A DNA stretch of 64,000 bases from Acinetobacter ursingii DSM 16037 = CIP 107286 (GTDB taxonomy: Bacteria > Pseudomonadota > Gammaproteobacteria > Pseudomonadales > Moraxellaceae). The notes beneath the pieces were generated by a model, which worked only from the letters and a program-made list of their open reading frames with translations, was not told the origin of the DNA and searched no databases. The stretch spans positions 852,792 through 916,791 of the forward strand of contig NZ_KB849717.1 of NCBI RefSeq assembly GCF_000368825.1. Reading direction: 5' to 3'. Position 1 is the first letter of the stretch; each line of letters begins with the position of its first letter. Shown here piece after piece: positions 52,802 to 64,000 of the stretch. Both the position numbers and the translations under genes were made by a program.

Positions 52802-53620
52802 TTAAAACATTTTGTGATAAATCTCAGGCTGTAACAATGCTTTAGTTTGCGCTGTTGATAAATAAATATCAAATTGACCCGCTCGTTTGCTAATTTGATT
52901 GGCACGATAGTGCAGTCCAATCCCTTCACTATCAAAAAACCAGTCCGCCTGTCCCCAATATAATTTTTTCGGCGCTTCGGCCTGTACTTCAGCCGATTGT
53001 TGCTTCAACCATTTTTGATAATGATCCTGAACAATTTGATTCATGTTACTTTGTTGATTCTTCTGTAAAATATCCAGAATGTTGACTTCTTTTTGCAGTT
53101 TGCGATTGGCCACAAAAAAATAATAACGATCTTTTACGGTGACTTCTTCTTGTTTTGAGTTTAGGCCAACTTGCAATAATACATATTCATTACGCTGCGA
53201 AGCGACTCGCGTGGTGATATGGAGCTCATAAGCCTGATTTTTAGAATACTGATCCTGCCATGTATCAGATTTGGCAACATAGGCATTAATAGCTTTTTGC
53301 AAATTGATTTTCTGATTTTGACCGATTTGCGCCTGCACCACATACGCCAGTTTTTGCTCAACCCAGCTATTAAGCCAACTGTCTTTAGTCTGAATACTTT
53401 GTATATCAATATCAATACAGTTTTTCTTTTCACAAAAAGGCAACGCATATTTGGCTTTGCTTTCCTGAATATCCAAATAAGGTAAAATCTCTGCTTTATC
53501 GTGTGAAGTAGCCGACTTTTCCTGCTCAGCTTTCTGATCATGATCGCTTTTTGTGCAAGCAGCCAGCATGGACAATATCCCGATTAAACCCACCATCAAG
53601 AACTGTTTTGTCATCTGCAT
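52802..53620 (-). CDS. DUF3298-like lipoprotein (shorter paralogue)
   Basis: 272 residues from the ATG at 53620, which has GGGA 7 bp upstream. Lipoprotein signal MVGLIGILSMLAAC-T. It shares layout with the neighbouring 336-residue protein: paired Cys in PFCEKKNCIDI, matching PDCSGKNCPQF there, a central repeated helix region, and a C-terminal DUF3298-like part (WFFDSEGIGLHYRANQIS). Conserved Cys pairs may form a disulfide. The two genes are 87 bp apart. Function unknown. Confidence 0.72.
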   Translation of the reverse strand: MQMTKQFLMVGLIGILSMLAACTKSDHDQKAEQEKSATSHDKAEILPYLDIQESKAKYALPFCEKKNCIDIDIQSIQTKDSWLNSWVEQKLAYVVQAQIGQNQKINLQKAINAYVAKSDTWQDQYSKNQAYELHITTRVASQRNEYVLLQVGLNSKQEEVTVKDRYYFFVANRKLQKEVNILDILQKNQQSNMNQIVQDHYQKWLKQQSAEVQAEAPKKLYWGQADWFFDSEGIGLHYRANQISKRAGQFDIYLSTAQTKALLQPEIYHKMF

Positions 53621-53665
53621 GATGCTTTCCCACATTGATCAAAGCGTCTACTTTAAAATAAAAAA

Positions 53666-53690
53666 CAGCTTCCCGAAAGAAGCTGCTGCA
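53666..53690 (-). terminator. Terminator after prfC
   Basis: CAGCTTC (53666-53672) pairs with GAAGCTG (53679-53685), followed on the minus strand by TTTTTTATTTT. It lies 12 bp past the prfC stop. Confidence 0.8.
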
Positions 53691-53696
53691 TGCAAT

Positions 53697-55286
53697 TTAG
53701 TGTTCGCGTGTATTGCGGAACTCAATATCAGGCCAGCGTTCCTGCATAATTTGCAAATTAACACGACTCGGTGCCAGATAAGTCAAATGACCACCACCAT
53801 CTAGCGACAATTGATCATGGGCTTTTTTCTTGAAGTCATTCATTTTTTTATCATCATCACAGTAGATCCAGCGCACGGTATTAATGTTGACTGGCTCATA
53901 AATACAATCGACTTTGTATTCTTCTTTTAAGCGATATGCGACGACATCAAACTGAAGTACCCCCACCGCACCGACGATCAAATCATTGCTATTTTGTGGC
54001 ATAAAGACTTGGGTTGCCCCTTCTTCCGACAACTCTTTTAAACCTTTTTGTAGTTGTTTGGATTTGAGAGGATCACGCAAACGGACACGACGGAACATTT
54101 CTGGGGCAAAGTGTGGAATACCAGTAAAATGTAGCTTTTCACCACTGGTAAAGGTATCCCCAATCTGAATCGTGCCGTGATTATGTAAACCAATAATATC
54201 ACCCGGCCAAGCTTCTTCCAGATGCTCACGCTCACCTGCAAGGAAGGTCAATGCATCTGAAATACGCACATCTTTTCCAATACGCACGTGATTCATCTTT
54301 AAACCTTTTTCATATTTGCCTGAGCAAATACGCATAAAGGCAATACGGTCACGATGTTTCGGATCCATATTAGCTTGAATTTTAAAAACAAAACCACTAA
54401 AGCCTTCTTCCGTAGCTTCAACGGTACGTTCCTGCGTGGGATGTGCTTTCGGCTCTGGCGCCCATTGAATAAAGGCATCAAGTACATGATCAACGGCAAA
54501 GTTACCCAAAGCTGTACCAAAAAGTACAGGCGTTTGTTTACCTTGCAGGAACAAATCACGATCTAAAGGTTCATTGGCCATTTGCACCAGTTCTAAGGAC
54601 TCTTCAAATGAAGCCCAAGCCAATTCACCGACTTTTTCACGAATATCAGCATGATCATAACCATCACGCACTTCGATATCGGTAATGGTTGAACCAAAAC
54701 CTGCCTTATAGACATATAATTTATCTTCAAGAATATTATAAACACCCGCAAAGTCGCGTCCCATGCCTAAAGGCCATGTAATAGGAACGCAGCGAATATT
54801 CAAAACATTTTCGATTTCATCCAGAAGTTCTAAAGGCTCTCGAATTTCTCGGTCCATTTTGTTGACGAAAGAAATGATCGGCGTATCACGCATACGACAC
54901 ACTTCCATCAATTTAATGGTTCGCTCCTCGACCCCTTTTGCACCATCAATCACCATCAATGCCGAGTCTACTGCGGTTAGAGTACGGTAGGTATCTTCGG
55001 AAAAGTCTTCATGTCCCGGCGTATCGAGTAGGTTAATGGTATGTTTTTTATAGGGGAACTGCATCACCGACGTGGTAATCGAAATCCCGCGTTCTTTTTC
55101 CATTTCCATCCAGTCAGATGTCGCTGCACGGTCAGATTTACGGCTTTTTACCATACCTGCAACCTGAATGGCTTTACCCCATAACAGTAATTTTTCTGTC
55201 ATGGTCGTTTTACCCGCATCAGGATGCGAAATGATGGCAAAGGTTCTACGCGCACTCACTTCTTGCGCTAACTGATCTTTAAACAT
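53697..55286 (-). CDS. prfC: Peptide chain release factor 3
   Basis: 529 residues of a translational GTPase that recycles RF1 and RF2 from the ribosome after termination. G1 [15 protein letters not shown] (about residues 20-34), G2 [13 protein letters not shown]3 [17 protein letters not shown]4 FVNKMDRE. The C-terminal domains [18 protein letters not shown] and [17 protein letters not shown] are normal. Length and order match RF3. It is transcribed alone with its own terminator. Confidence 0.95.
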   Translation of the reverse strand: MFKDQLAQEVSARRTFAIISHPDAGKTTMTEKLLLWGKAIQVAGMVKSRKSDRAATSDWMEMEKERGISITTSVMQFPYKKHTINLLDTPGHEDFSEDTYRTLTAVDSALMVIDGAKGVEERTIKLMEVCRMRDTPIISFVNKMDREIREPLELLDEIENVLNIRCVPITWPLGMGRDFAGVYNILEDKLYVYKAGFGSTITDIEVRDGYDHADIREKVGELAWASFEESLELVQMANEPLDRDLFLQGKQTPVLFGTALGNFAVDHVLDAFIQWAPEPKAHPTQERTVEATEEGFSGFVFKIQANMDPKHRDRIAFMRICSGKYEKGLKMNHVRIGKDVRISDALTFLAGEREHLEEAWPGDIIGLHNHGTIQIGDTFTSGEKLHFTGIPHFAPEMFRRVRLRDPLKSKQLQKGLKELSEEGATQVFMPQNSNDLIVGAVGVLQFDVVAYRLKEEYKVDCIYEPVNINTVRWIYCDDDKKMNDFKKKAHDQLSLDGGGHLTYLAPSRVNLQIMQERWPDIEFRNTREH

Positions 55287-55627
55287 GTATAAATCTTCAT
55301 ATTGAACATCGTTGCGGTAAACACGATTTGTTACCTAGATGTAAGAAAACTAAAATTGGCGCAATTGTAGCAGAAATAGCAAAAGGATAAATCGCCACAT
55401 CCGTTTCTGTGGATGAAATCTGTTTTATCCACATGCTATCTTCGGCAGTCAGCGCCTAAATACCAAAACTGTTTATTGTTTATTGCTTTCTTACATCGGA
55501 TGTATCCAATACAAATTTCAATGATGATATCTGGTATTTAGCAAAGTTGAAAATCTGTTCTCGACCTTGCTTACTTTTTTTGAAGAAAAAATGAATTATT
55601 TCGTCTATTTTCGAATCAATGATTCCG
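55287..55627. other. Gene-free stretch between prfC and the thioesterase gene
   Basis: This holds the prfC promoter region on the minus strand. No hairpin, repeat or open frame stands out. Confidence 0.3.
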
Positions 55628-56068
55628 CTAAGATTTAGCACGAATAATCATGTTGGTCGCTGTAGCATGCGCATATAATTTACCGTTTTCGTCACGTAAA
55701 TAGCCTTCTGAAATCACCAGATTTTTGCCCATATTAATCACCTTGCCTTCAGCGATCAGCTTTTGATTAAATGGCATCGGACGACACATTTTAATGGCTA
55801 AATCTGTCGTGCCATAGGCCTCTCCTGCCGCCAAAACAGTATGTGTAGCGCAACCAGTGACCGAATCAAGTACTGTGGCAGCAAACCCACCATGCACACC
55901 ACCTAAAGGATTGGTATGTCGTTCATCCGCAATCGCTTCAAATACAATTCGCCCATGTTCAACTTCAAGTGGTTGCATCGGCATGGTTTTCGCAATACCA
56001 GGTGCGGGAAATAAGCCTTGAGCAAAGGCCTGCATTATTTCCAATCCTGTCATTTTTTTTAAATCCAT
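55628..56068 (-). CDS. PaaI-type hotdog thioesterase
   Basis: 146 residues. The hotdog signature HTNPLGGVHGGFAATVLDSVTG (given in part, about residues 51-72) contains the usual GGVHGG loop with catalytic-type residues, and the ending LYAHATATNMIIRAKS closes the sheet. Such enzymes cleave aryl- or acyl-CoA. No phenylacetate genes are nearby, so the CoA substrate is unknown. It stands alone. Confidence 0.8.
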   Translation of the reverse strand: MDLKKMTGLEIMQAFAQGLFPAPGIAKTMPMQPLEVEHGRIVFEAIADERHTNPLGGVHGGFAATVLDSVTGCATHTVLAAGEAYGTTDLAIKMCRPMPFNQKLIAEGKVINMGKNLVISEGYLRDENGKLYAHATATNMIIRAKS

Positions 56069-56267
56069 GATTCATTTCTCCTGTGCTATGTTTTTTGAAT
56101 ACTTAGATAATTAAAATCGTATAAATCTTGCTGTATTAAAATGAGCATTCGTCCTTAACATCAGCAGATAACAATACTATACACAATCAAGTTCCAAAAA
56201 AGAACTTAATATATAAAAAATTACCGAACTATTTAAATTATTAAAATATCAATAATTTATAAAAATT

Positions 56268-58337
56268 TTAAGCAAATTGGTGATTTTCTTTATATATAGC
56301 AAGACGATCTACTGAAACAGGCGTACCCAATAGATAACCTTGTAGCTGATGGCAACCTAAACGACTTAAAATTTCGGCTTGTTGAGGAGTTTCCACGCCT
56401 TCGGCTGTGACACATAATCCTAATTTTGTTGCTAGCTGAATAATACTTTCCAGAATAATTTTTTCTTTCGAACCTGATTCAAGGTTCACAATAAAACCAC
56501 GATCAATCTTAAGCTCATCTACAGGTAAATCTTTTAAATAAAGAAAACTAGAATGACCTGTACCAAAGTCATCAATGGCGATACGAATACCCAAATCACG
56601 TAAACGTTCAAAAGTGCGAATACTCATATCAATATGACGCATCGCAGTTGATTCAGTAATTTCGATAATTAAATGATTAGGTTGAATATTATATTTTTCT
56701 ATTAAACTTTCAAGAGTTGAAAATAATTTTTTGTTTTCAAATTGAATTGCAGAAAGATTAACGGCAATCGGATAAAAAGGAATATTATTATGAACCCATT
56801 CCTGAATCTGCTTACAGGCCTCTTCAAGTGCCCAATAGCCCATTGGAACAATCAAACCCGTTTTTTCCGCGCCATCAATAAACATATGGGGAGTGAGTAA
56901 TCCCAATGTTGGATGTTGCCAGCGAATTAAAGCTTCCACCCCACAAATTTTTTGATGAATGGTGAATTTGGGCTGGTAAAATAATACAAATTGTTGCTCA
57001 TCTACAGCCTTATACAAATCATTGATCAATTTGGACTGACTTTTTGCCTCATCCTGTACGCTGGAATAACTAAACAATGTACTGGTATTACGTCCCTGCT
57101 CTTTAGAACTCAACATGGCCGCATCAGCATTAATTAATAAATCTTGTAAATTCGCGCCATGTTCAGGATACATCGCGATCCCCACACTGGCCGATACATT
57201 AATTTCTTTGCCAATAATGAGATAGGTTTCCTGAACCTGCTGCAAAACATCTTCAGCTTTTTCAATTGCTTCTGCAATAGTCGAGTTTTCAATGATCAGT
57301 AAAAACTCATCACCCCCTATTCTCAAAAACTTACTTCGTTCATTTAAATGGCGGTAAACACGATTCGCCATCTGAATCAATAACTGGTCTCCTACATGAT
57401 GACCAAAAGCATCATTGACTGACTTAAAGCGATCCAAATCTAAATATAAAAAAGCAATATTCTGCTCACGTAAACGGTGTTCTGCAAAAATGACTTGCGC
57501 ATAATCAACTAAAAATAAACGATTAGGTAATTTGGTTAGATTATCTTTGGTCGCTAGACCTGCAAGTTCTTTATTTAATTGTGAAAGTGCATGATTACGC
57601 TCCTCCAGCCTGAGCTCTAGAACAGCAACACAAAAACCAGCAACCAAAATCAGGCTAGTCACAAACAGGATAGTAAATAAGAGCAGTCCCTGACCTGCTT
57701 CATAACCCATCATGACATGATTATTATGAGTCGAAATGAATGTAGTCGCAACCATACCTGTATAGTGCATCCCCACAATACTGAGCGCCATCGTCACCGC
57801 TATTGCTAGTTTTAACCCAGATTTTCGTCCAATTGCACTTTTATATTTGAAAATGAGAAAAAAAGCCAAACCCGAACCACTAATCGCAATGAGCACTGAA
57901 AATACGACAATCAAAGGATCATAGACCAGATGATGATTTTCGATCACTAAGCCCATCATACCCGTATAATGCATCCCTGAAATTCCCAAACCCATGAGAA
58001 CAGAGCCAATCACAAGACGAGGCAAAGGTAAAGTTGGACGGGATGTTAACCAAAGTGCGAACAGTGAAGCTACTGCTGCAATCAGGTAGGACAATATGGT
58101 TAAGCCTAGATCGAAAGAATAGCCTTCAGGTAAATGGCAGGCAAACATCCCAACAAAATGCATCGACCAAATAGCAAAGCCTAAAATAAGACTACTGGAA
58201 ATTAGAATCCATTTTTCAAAATGCTTGTAGGTGTCTTTAAAAATTAATTGTTCTGTAGAAATGGCTACATAGCACACGATGACAGCGACTAGAACTGAAC
58301 CGAGTACAAAGGTATAGTCATAATCAACATGTACCAT
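56268..58337 (-). CDS. MHYT-GGDEF-EAL cyclic-di-GMP signalling protein
   Basis: 689 residues. The N-terminal MHYT sensor has seven hydrophobic segments with three MHYT-like repeats (SMHFVGMFACHLP, SGMHYTGMMGL, GMHYTGMVATT), thought to bind copper and sense O2, CO or NO. Then a diguanylate cyclase domain with an intact IGGDEFLLII (about residues 340-350), then a phosphodiesterase domain with VEALIRWQHP, DDFGTGHSS, KIDRGFI and TAEGVETP. Both catalytic motifs look complete, so it could make or break cyclic-di-GMP. Transcribed alone. Confidence 0.9.
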   Translation of the reverse strand: MVHVDYDYTFVLGSVLVAVIVCYVAISTEQLIFKDTYKHFEKWILISSSLILGFAIWSMHFVGMFACHLPEGYSFDLGLTILSYLIAAVASLFALWLTSRPTLPLPRLVIGSVLMGLGISGMHYTGMMGLVIENHHLVYDPLIVVFSVLIAISGSGLAFFLIFKYKSAIGRKSGLKLAIAVTMALSIVGMHYTGMVATTFISTHNNHVMMGYEAGQGLLLFTILFVTSLILVAGFCVAVLELRLEERNHALSQLNKELAGLATKDNLTKLPNRLFLVDYAQVIFAEHRLREQNIAFLYLDLDRFKSVNDAFGHHVGDQLLIQMANRVYRHLNERSKFLRIGGDEFLLIIENSTIAEAIEKAEDVLQQVQETYLIIGKEINVSASVGIAMYPEHGANLQDLLINADAAMLSSKEQGRNTSTLFSYSSVQDEAKSQSKLINDLYKAVDEQQFVLFYQPKFTIHQKICGVEALIRWQHPTLGLLTPHMFIDGAEKTGLIVPMGYWALEEACKQIQEWVHNNIPFYPIAVNLSAIQFENKKLFSTLESLIEKYNIQPNHLIIEITESTAMRHIDMSIRTFERLRDLGIRIAIDDFGTGHSSFLYLKDLPVDELKIDRGFIVNLESGSKEKIILESIIQLATKLGLCVTAEGVETPQQAEILSRLGCHQLQGYLLGTPVSVDRLAIYKENHQFA

Positions 58338-58768
58338 ACAAAATTTCCATGGTTATTAGATACTTGTTTTTATTTTGAAAGCTAAATAAACAGCCCTCTC
58401 TCTGCTCACTTTTACCTTCTTAACATCAAGTTTTTGATGTCATTAAACAATACCACTATCGCTGTGAAGGTCAAGTTTTTTTTACCTTAAAAATCAACAG
58501 AATAAAAACACAAATTTGATGGGTTTTATGAATTAAATCACGGGTTTCCAACAAAGCTGTGATAAATAAAAACCCTGCAATTTGCAGGGTTTTTCAGAAA
58601 CTCAACTCAAATTAGTTCTTTTTTTGTCTACGATTTTATTCGCTTGAATCCAAGGTACGAAAAAAGATGGAAACACCGCTTTCATCTTTTTGAGGCACGT
58701 AACAATAAACATAAAAGACCCACTCAAATAGAGTGGGTCTTGGCATTCAAATTAATTGATTCGAGAAA
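58338..58768. repeat. Region downstream of ilvC with two hairpins and a duplicated ilvC 3' end
   Basis: This holds hairpin AAACCCTGC/GCAGGGTTT (58569-58590), the ilvC terminator AAGACCCACTC/GAGTGGGTCTT (58715-58725 and 58731-58741), and between them (58612-58656) a partial copy of the ilvC 3' end that on the minus strand reads [12 protein letters not shown]. It matches the C-terminal [14 protein letters not shown] of IlvC. The rest is unremarkable. Confidence 0.65.
58715..58741 (-). terminator. ilvC terminator
   Basis: A perfect 11-bp stem with a 5-nt loop, followed on the minus strand by TTTTATGTTT, 28 bp past the ilvC stop. Confidence 0.8.
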
Positions 58769-59892
<1,124 letters not shown>

Positions 59893-59904
59893 TTTTTTAA
59901 AAAA

Positions 59905-60396
59905 TTAAATTGTTAAAACCTTTTCGCCACGTGCGATACCAGATACACCTGAACGAACCACTTCCAAGATCGTATTTTCTGCAAGTGCATCGATAAAGCC
60001 ATCAAGTTTATCGGTAGTCCCTGCAATCTGAATGGTATAAGTCGTTGGCGTTACATCGACGATTTGTGCACGAAAAATGTCCGCAGTGCGTTTAATCTCA
60101 GCACGAGCTGCACCTAAGGCTTTCACCTTGATCAACATCAATTCACGCTCGATATGAGCACCTTCTGAAAGATCAACGACTTTCACCACTTCAACCAGTT
60201 TATTCAGTTGTTTGGTAATTTGCTCAATCTTGTGATCATCACCATACGTGGTCAAGGTCAAACGAGATAAAGTTTCATCTTCAGTTGGCGCAACATTCAA
60301 TGTTTCAATGTTATAACCGCGTTGACTAAACAAACCAACTAGACGAGAAAGCGCACCAGCTTCGTTTTCAACGAGTACAGAAATAATATGTCTCAT
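59905..60396 (-). CDS. ilvH: Acetolactate synthase small (regulatory) subunit
   Basis: 163 residues from the ATG at 60396; a reading to 60423 is inside ilvI. The ACT domain begins [21 protein letters not shown] and continues GYNIETLNVAPTEDETLSRLTL (in parts), the valine feedback site. The C-terminal half (GALAENTILEVVRSG-like) is normal. The start codon overlaps the ilvI stop by one base (TAATG), so translation is coupled. Confidence 0.94.
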   Translation of the reverse strand: MRHIISVLVENEAGALSRLVGLFSQRGYNIETLNVAPTEDETLSRLTLTTYGDDHKIEQITKQLNKLVEVVKVVDLSEGAHIERELMLIKVKALGAARAEIKRTADIFRAQIVDVTPTTYTIQIAGTTDKLDGFIDALAENTILEVVRSGVSGIARGEKVLTI

Positions 60397-62120
60397 TAGG
60401 TACGCTCCCCTTTTCCTAACCACATGTCTTGCATAGACTGACCTGCGATTAACATTGGATAAACATGCTCAGTACGATCAACCATGACATTAATGAACAC
60501 ACATTTATCATTAATGGCCATCGCTTCAGCCAACTTGGACTCAAGCTCATCAGCATGCTCAATGGTAATGCCAACATGACCATACGCTTCCATCAACTTG
60601 GCAAAATCAGGCAATGATTCAACATAAGAACTTGAATGACGACCTTCGTAATTCATATCCTGCCATTGTTTAACCATCCCTAAGGCGCGGTTATTCAGGC
60701 ATAGGATTTTGACATTTAATCCATATTGCTTACAGGTTGATAATTCCTGAATACACATTTGAATCGATGCCTCACCCGTAATACACACTACTTGCTGATC
60801 TGGGAAGGCAAGTTTTGCAGCCATTGCGTAAGGTAAACCAACACCCATGGTGCCCAAACCGCCTGAGTTGATCCATTGACGTGGACGCTTGTATTTATAA
60901 TACAACGCACCAAACATCTGATGCTGACCAACGTCAGAAGTAATAATCGCTTCACTATTGGTAACACGATCCAATGCTTCAACCACTTGTTGTGGTTTCA
61001 TCACACCATTTTGACCCGTTTCATAGCGTAAGCCATGAACTTTACGCCATTCATTAATTTGTGACCACCAAGCAGCAATATCTTCTGGATTTGGCTTCGA
61101 CACATTCATTTGCTTGAGTTGTGCCAGCATTTCCTGAAGCACGGGCTCAACAGCACCTACGATAGGAATGTGCGCCATAATGGTCTTGGAAATGGTTGCT
61201 GGGTCAATATCAATATGAATGACTTTGGCATTTTGACAGAATTTGGCAGGATTATTGGTGACACGGTCATCAAAACGCGCGCCAATCGCCAAAATCACAT
61301 CGGCATTATGCATCGCCATGTTGGCTTCATAAGTTCCGTGCATCCCTAACATGCCCACAAATTGTGGATCATCGCCTGGAAACGCCCCCAAACCCATTAG
61401 GGTATTGGTCACTGGATAACCGAGCAAATGCGCAAGCTCAGTCAATAATGCAGATGCATTGCCCTGAACCACACCACCACCCGTATAAATCATAGGGCGC
61501 TTTGCAGAAAGCAACTCATCAATGGCTTTACGAATTTGTCCTGAATGTCCACGTGAAGGCGGCTGATACGAACGCATCTTCACTTTTTCAGGATATTCAT
61601 AGGCAAATTTTTCAGCAGGATTGGTCGCATCCTTTGGAATGTCGACCACAACTGGCCCCGGACGACCACTTGAAGCAATATAAAATGCTTTTTTAATAAT
61701 GGCAGGAATTTCACTGGCATGACGCACTTGGAAACTGTGCTTTACGATTGGACGGGAAATACCGACCATATCTGTTTCCTGAAATGCATCTTCTCCAATT
61801 AAATGGCTGGCAACCTGACCAGACAAAATCACCATTGGGATTGAGTCCATGTAAGCTGTAGCAATTGGAGTGACAGTATTGGTTGCGCCTGGACCTGAAG
61901 TGACCAGCACCACACCCGTCTTACCAGTTACGCGAGAATAAGCATCGGCCATATGACCTGCGGCTTGTTCATGGCGTACAAGGTAATGATTAATTTTGTC
62001 TTGTTGAAAAAGCGCGTCATAAATATGTAAAACTGCGCCGCCTGGATATCCAAAAACGTGTTCAACGCCCTCATCCGCAAGTGCGCGAACGAGCATTTCA
62101 CCACCAGATAAAAGTTCCAA
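60396..62120 (-). CDS. ilvI: Acetolactate synthase large subunit
   Basis: 574 residues of ThDP-dependent AHAS, which makes acetolactate and acetohydroxybutyrate for branched-chain amino acids. Glu activator in [14 protein letters not shown] (about residue 51), FAD-type middle domain, and ThDP motif ITGEASIQM (about 450) with its Asn in [14 protein letters not shown]. The usual GDGS reads GEAS here, a variation seen in other gammaproteobacterial AHAS relatives. The C-terminus ends GKGERT, joining ilvH. Confidence 0.94.
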   Translation of the reverse strand: MELLSGGEMLVRALADEGVEHVFGYPGGAVLHIYDALFQQDKINHYLVRHEQAAGHMADAYSRVTGKTGVVLVTSGPGATNTVTPIATAYMDSIPMVILSGQVASHLIGEDAFQETDMVGISRPIVKHSFQVRHASEIPAIIKKAFYIASSGRPGPVVVDIPKDATNPAEKFAYEYPEKVKMRSYQPPSRGHSGQIRKAIDELLSAKRPMIYTGGGVVQGNASALLTELAHLLGYPVTNTLMGLGAFPGDDPQFVGMLGMHGTYEANMAMHNADVILAIGARFDDRVTNNPAKFCQNAKVIHIDIDPATISKTIMAHIPIVGAVEPVLQEMLAQLKQMNVSKPNPEDIAAWWSQINEWRKVHGLRYETGQNGVMKPQQVVEALDRVTNSEAIITSDVGQHQMFGALYYKYKRPRQWINSGGLGTMGVGLPYAMAAKLAFPDQQVVCITGEASIQMCIQELSTCKQYGLNVKILCLNNRALGMVKQWQDMNYEGRHSSSYVESLPDFAKLMEAYGHVGITIEHADELESKLAEAMAINDKCVFINVMVDRTEHVYPMLIAGQSMQDMWLGKGERT

Positions 62121-62651
62121 CGTGATTCACCCTAGTCTTTTGCACCATTTATGGGAGACATAAATAGTGTGTCATTCATTTACTTTCTGCACTGTTATAG
62201 CACACATACTTCCAAGTTTTTGCTGTAATAGGAAAAATTTCTAAACTGATCACCGTATAAGTTGTCTCAGCTTCATTAAAGAACTGTTGGGATAAACAGG
62301 TCTTGAGCAAAATCACCCTCTCGGCTAGAGAGAATGTCCATTACATACCATGACATTATTCGAAGGGTGATCGAATAAAGGCATATAAAACTAAAGCGAA
62401 CATTTTTTATGTTTCAACTATTAAAGTCAAGGCGAAATGCTCGCTTTTTGCCGTTTATTTTTTGTGTGTATATTTTTAAACCAGATTACTTGAAGCTTAA
62501 TCGATTTATTTACACCATTTATCGCAATTCCTCTTTTCATTTTTGTTCATTTACCGCAATTTAAAGCGTATGATTTACAATCAGCATTACTCAACTTTAT
62601 TGACGTTTTTTTCGTTATAAAATCAGATTGTTATTAATGGACATTCAGGCT
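62121..62651. promoter_or_regulatory. Divergent ilvI promoter and leader region
   Basis: About 500 bp upstream of ilvI on the minus strand. It should hold the ilvIHC promoter and the promoter of the DUF4124 gene. I found no clear attenuator or leader peptide rich in branched-chain codons. CTCTCGGCTAGAGAG near 62320 is a weak hairpin. Confidence 0.35.
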
Positions 62652-63023
62652 ATGAGCAAATATATAGTGTATCGTTCTAAGGTATTTTTTTTAGCACAAA
62701 GCGCGCTAATGGCTAGTCTGATGCTATTTGCCACTCAGAATCATGCTGAACAATATTACAAATGGGTGGATAGCAAAGGTTCGACGCACTACACCACTAC
62801 ACCACCACCCAAAGGTTCAAAAAAACAAGGACAAGTTAATACTTATGGGCATACTTCACGCCCTACACAAAATAATCCAGCTCATCCAGAGCAAACTCAG
62901 CCAAATACAGAAAATGGCAATAAAAATCAGTCATCAACACCTGCGCCTAACCCACCTCAGGTAATGCCAAAATCTGAACAAACCGCACCAAGCGCTGCTC
63001 CAGCGACAAATCGTGCAGTTTAA
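62652..63023 (+). CDS. DUF4124-domain exported protein
   Basis: 123 residues from the ATG at 62652. Signal peptide with cleavage near NHA-EQ, then the DUF4124 core QYYKWVDSKGSTHYTTTPPPKGSK (in parts), a short domain found in many exported proteobacterial proteins. The rest is a low-complexity Pro/Gln/Asn/Thr-rich tail (about residues 75-123). Function unknown. A terminator follows. Confidence 0.75.
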   Translation: MSKYIVYRSKVFFLAQSALMASLMLFATQNHAEQYYKWVDSKGSTHYTTTPPPKGSKKQGQVNTYGHTSRPTQNNPAHPEQTQPNTENGNKNQSSTPAPNPPQVMPKSEQTAPSAAPATNRAV

Positions 63024-63052
63024 ATGACCTCACTCAAATCAAACATAAATCT

Positions 63053-63083
63053 CAGATCTGGATAGATTCCAGATCTGTTTTTT
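63053..63083 (+). terminator. Terminator after the DUF4124 gene
   Basis: CAGATCTGGA (63053-63062) pairs with TCCAGATCTG (63068-63077), followed by TTTTTTAT. Confidence 0.85.
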
Positions 63084-63161
63084 ATATTGTGTATAAAATC
63101 CCTTGTACAACATGCGCTTTTTTTTTGATTTTGCGCTATGCTGTGCAGCAATATTTTTTAA

Positions 63162-64000
<839 letters not shown>

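Noticed and set aside
62121..62651. Leucine/valine attenuator upstream of ilvI
   Set aside because: No leader peptide rich in branched-chain codons and no alternative hairpin pair was seen.

Overview
The window looks like the chromosome of an Acinetobacter species or close relative in the Moraxellaceae. The base composition is A+T-rich. The tmRNA encodes the tag ANDETYALAA. The vanillate genes are arranged as porin, MFS transporter, vanA, vanB and a GntR regulator. The housekeeping proteins (AcnA, DusA, IlvI/IlvH/IlvC, PrfC, GlpK, LeuS) all read as gammaproteobacterial. This is inferred from remembered family features; no database search was run.

Layout. 1-0.65 kb: 3' part of betA (choline dehydrogenase). 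1.4-8.6 kb: two membrane proteins, then an iron-uptake operon made of a TonB-dependent receptor, lipoprotein binding protein, FecCD-type permease, ATPase and a GNAT acetyltransferase. 8.7-23.4 kb: a catabolic locus. A 13-gene minus-strand operon encodes a three-component Rieske oxygenase, two SDR proteins, a type I extradiol-like dioxygenase, an alpha/beta hydrolase, a ThDP-dependent decarboxylase-like enzyme, an aldehyde dehydrogenase, an aspartate-dehydrogenase-like enzyme, a cupin and an MFS transporter. An IclR regulator diverges from it and an OprO/P-like porin lies downstream. One 16-bp palindrome (GTTTTATATATAAAAC) precedes both the operon and the porin, and a near-copy precedes the regulator, so the regulon can be read from the sequence. 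23.9-29.9 kb: vanillate uptake and O-demethylation. 30-33 kb: a 2OG-Fe(II) oxygenase, a decayed IS1595-like transposase, a HEAT-like repeat protein and dusA.

34.4-44.3 kb: a roughly 9.8-kb integrated element lacking phage structural genes. It carries a tyrosine integrase beside ssrA, an AlpA-type regulator, a Bro-N protein, a DUF927 primase/helicase, an SSB, a RelE/ParD-type toxin-antitoxin pair and several unknown genes. It resembles a phage satellite or P4-like replicon. Its non-coding DNA is unusual. It holds tandem 10-bp duplications whose spelling changes from site to site while the two halves stay matched, an inverted system of 9-bp TGTGACA repeats between primase and SSB (a candidate origin), and an AT-rich motif repeating at exactly 21-bp steps upstream of alpA. 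Paired GGGATACA boxes 12 bp apart at both ends look like integrase arm sites. A degraded copy of the ssrA 3' end marks the far boundary, and a frameshifted integrase fragment beside dusA records an older integration.

44.3-64 kb: core genome. It contains ssrA, glpK, a Tae/NlpC-like amidase without signal peptide, tcdA, acnA, tatD, two DUF3298-like lipoproteins, prfC, a PaaI thioesterase, an MHYT-GGDEF-EAL protein, ilvC-ilvH-ilvI, a DUF4124 protein and the start of leuS. No CRISPR array, rRNA or tRNA gene was seen.
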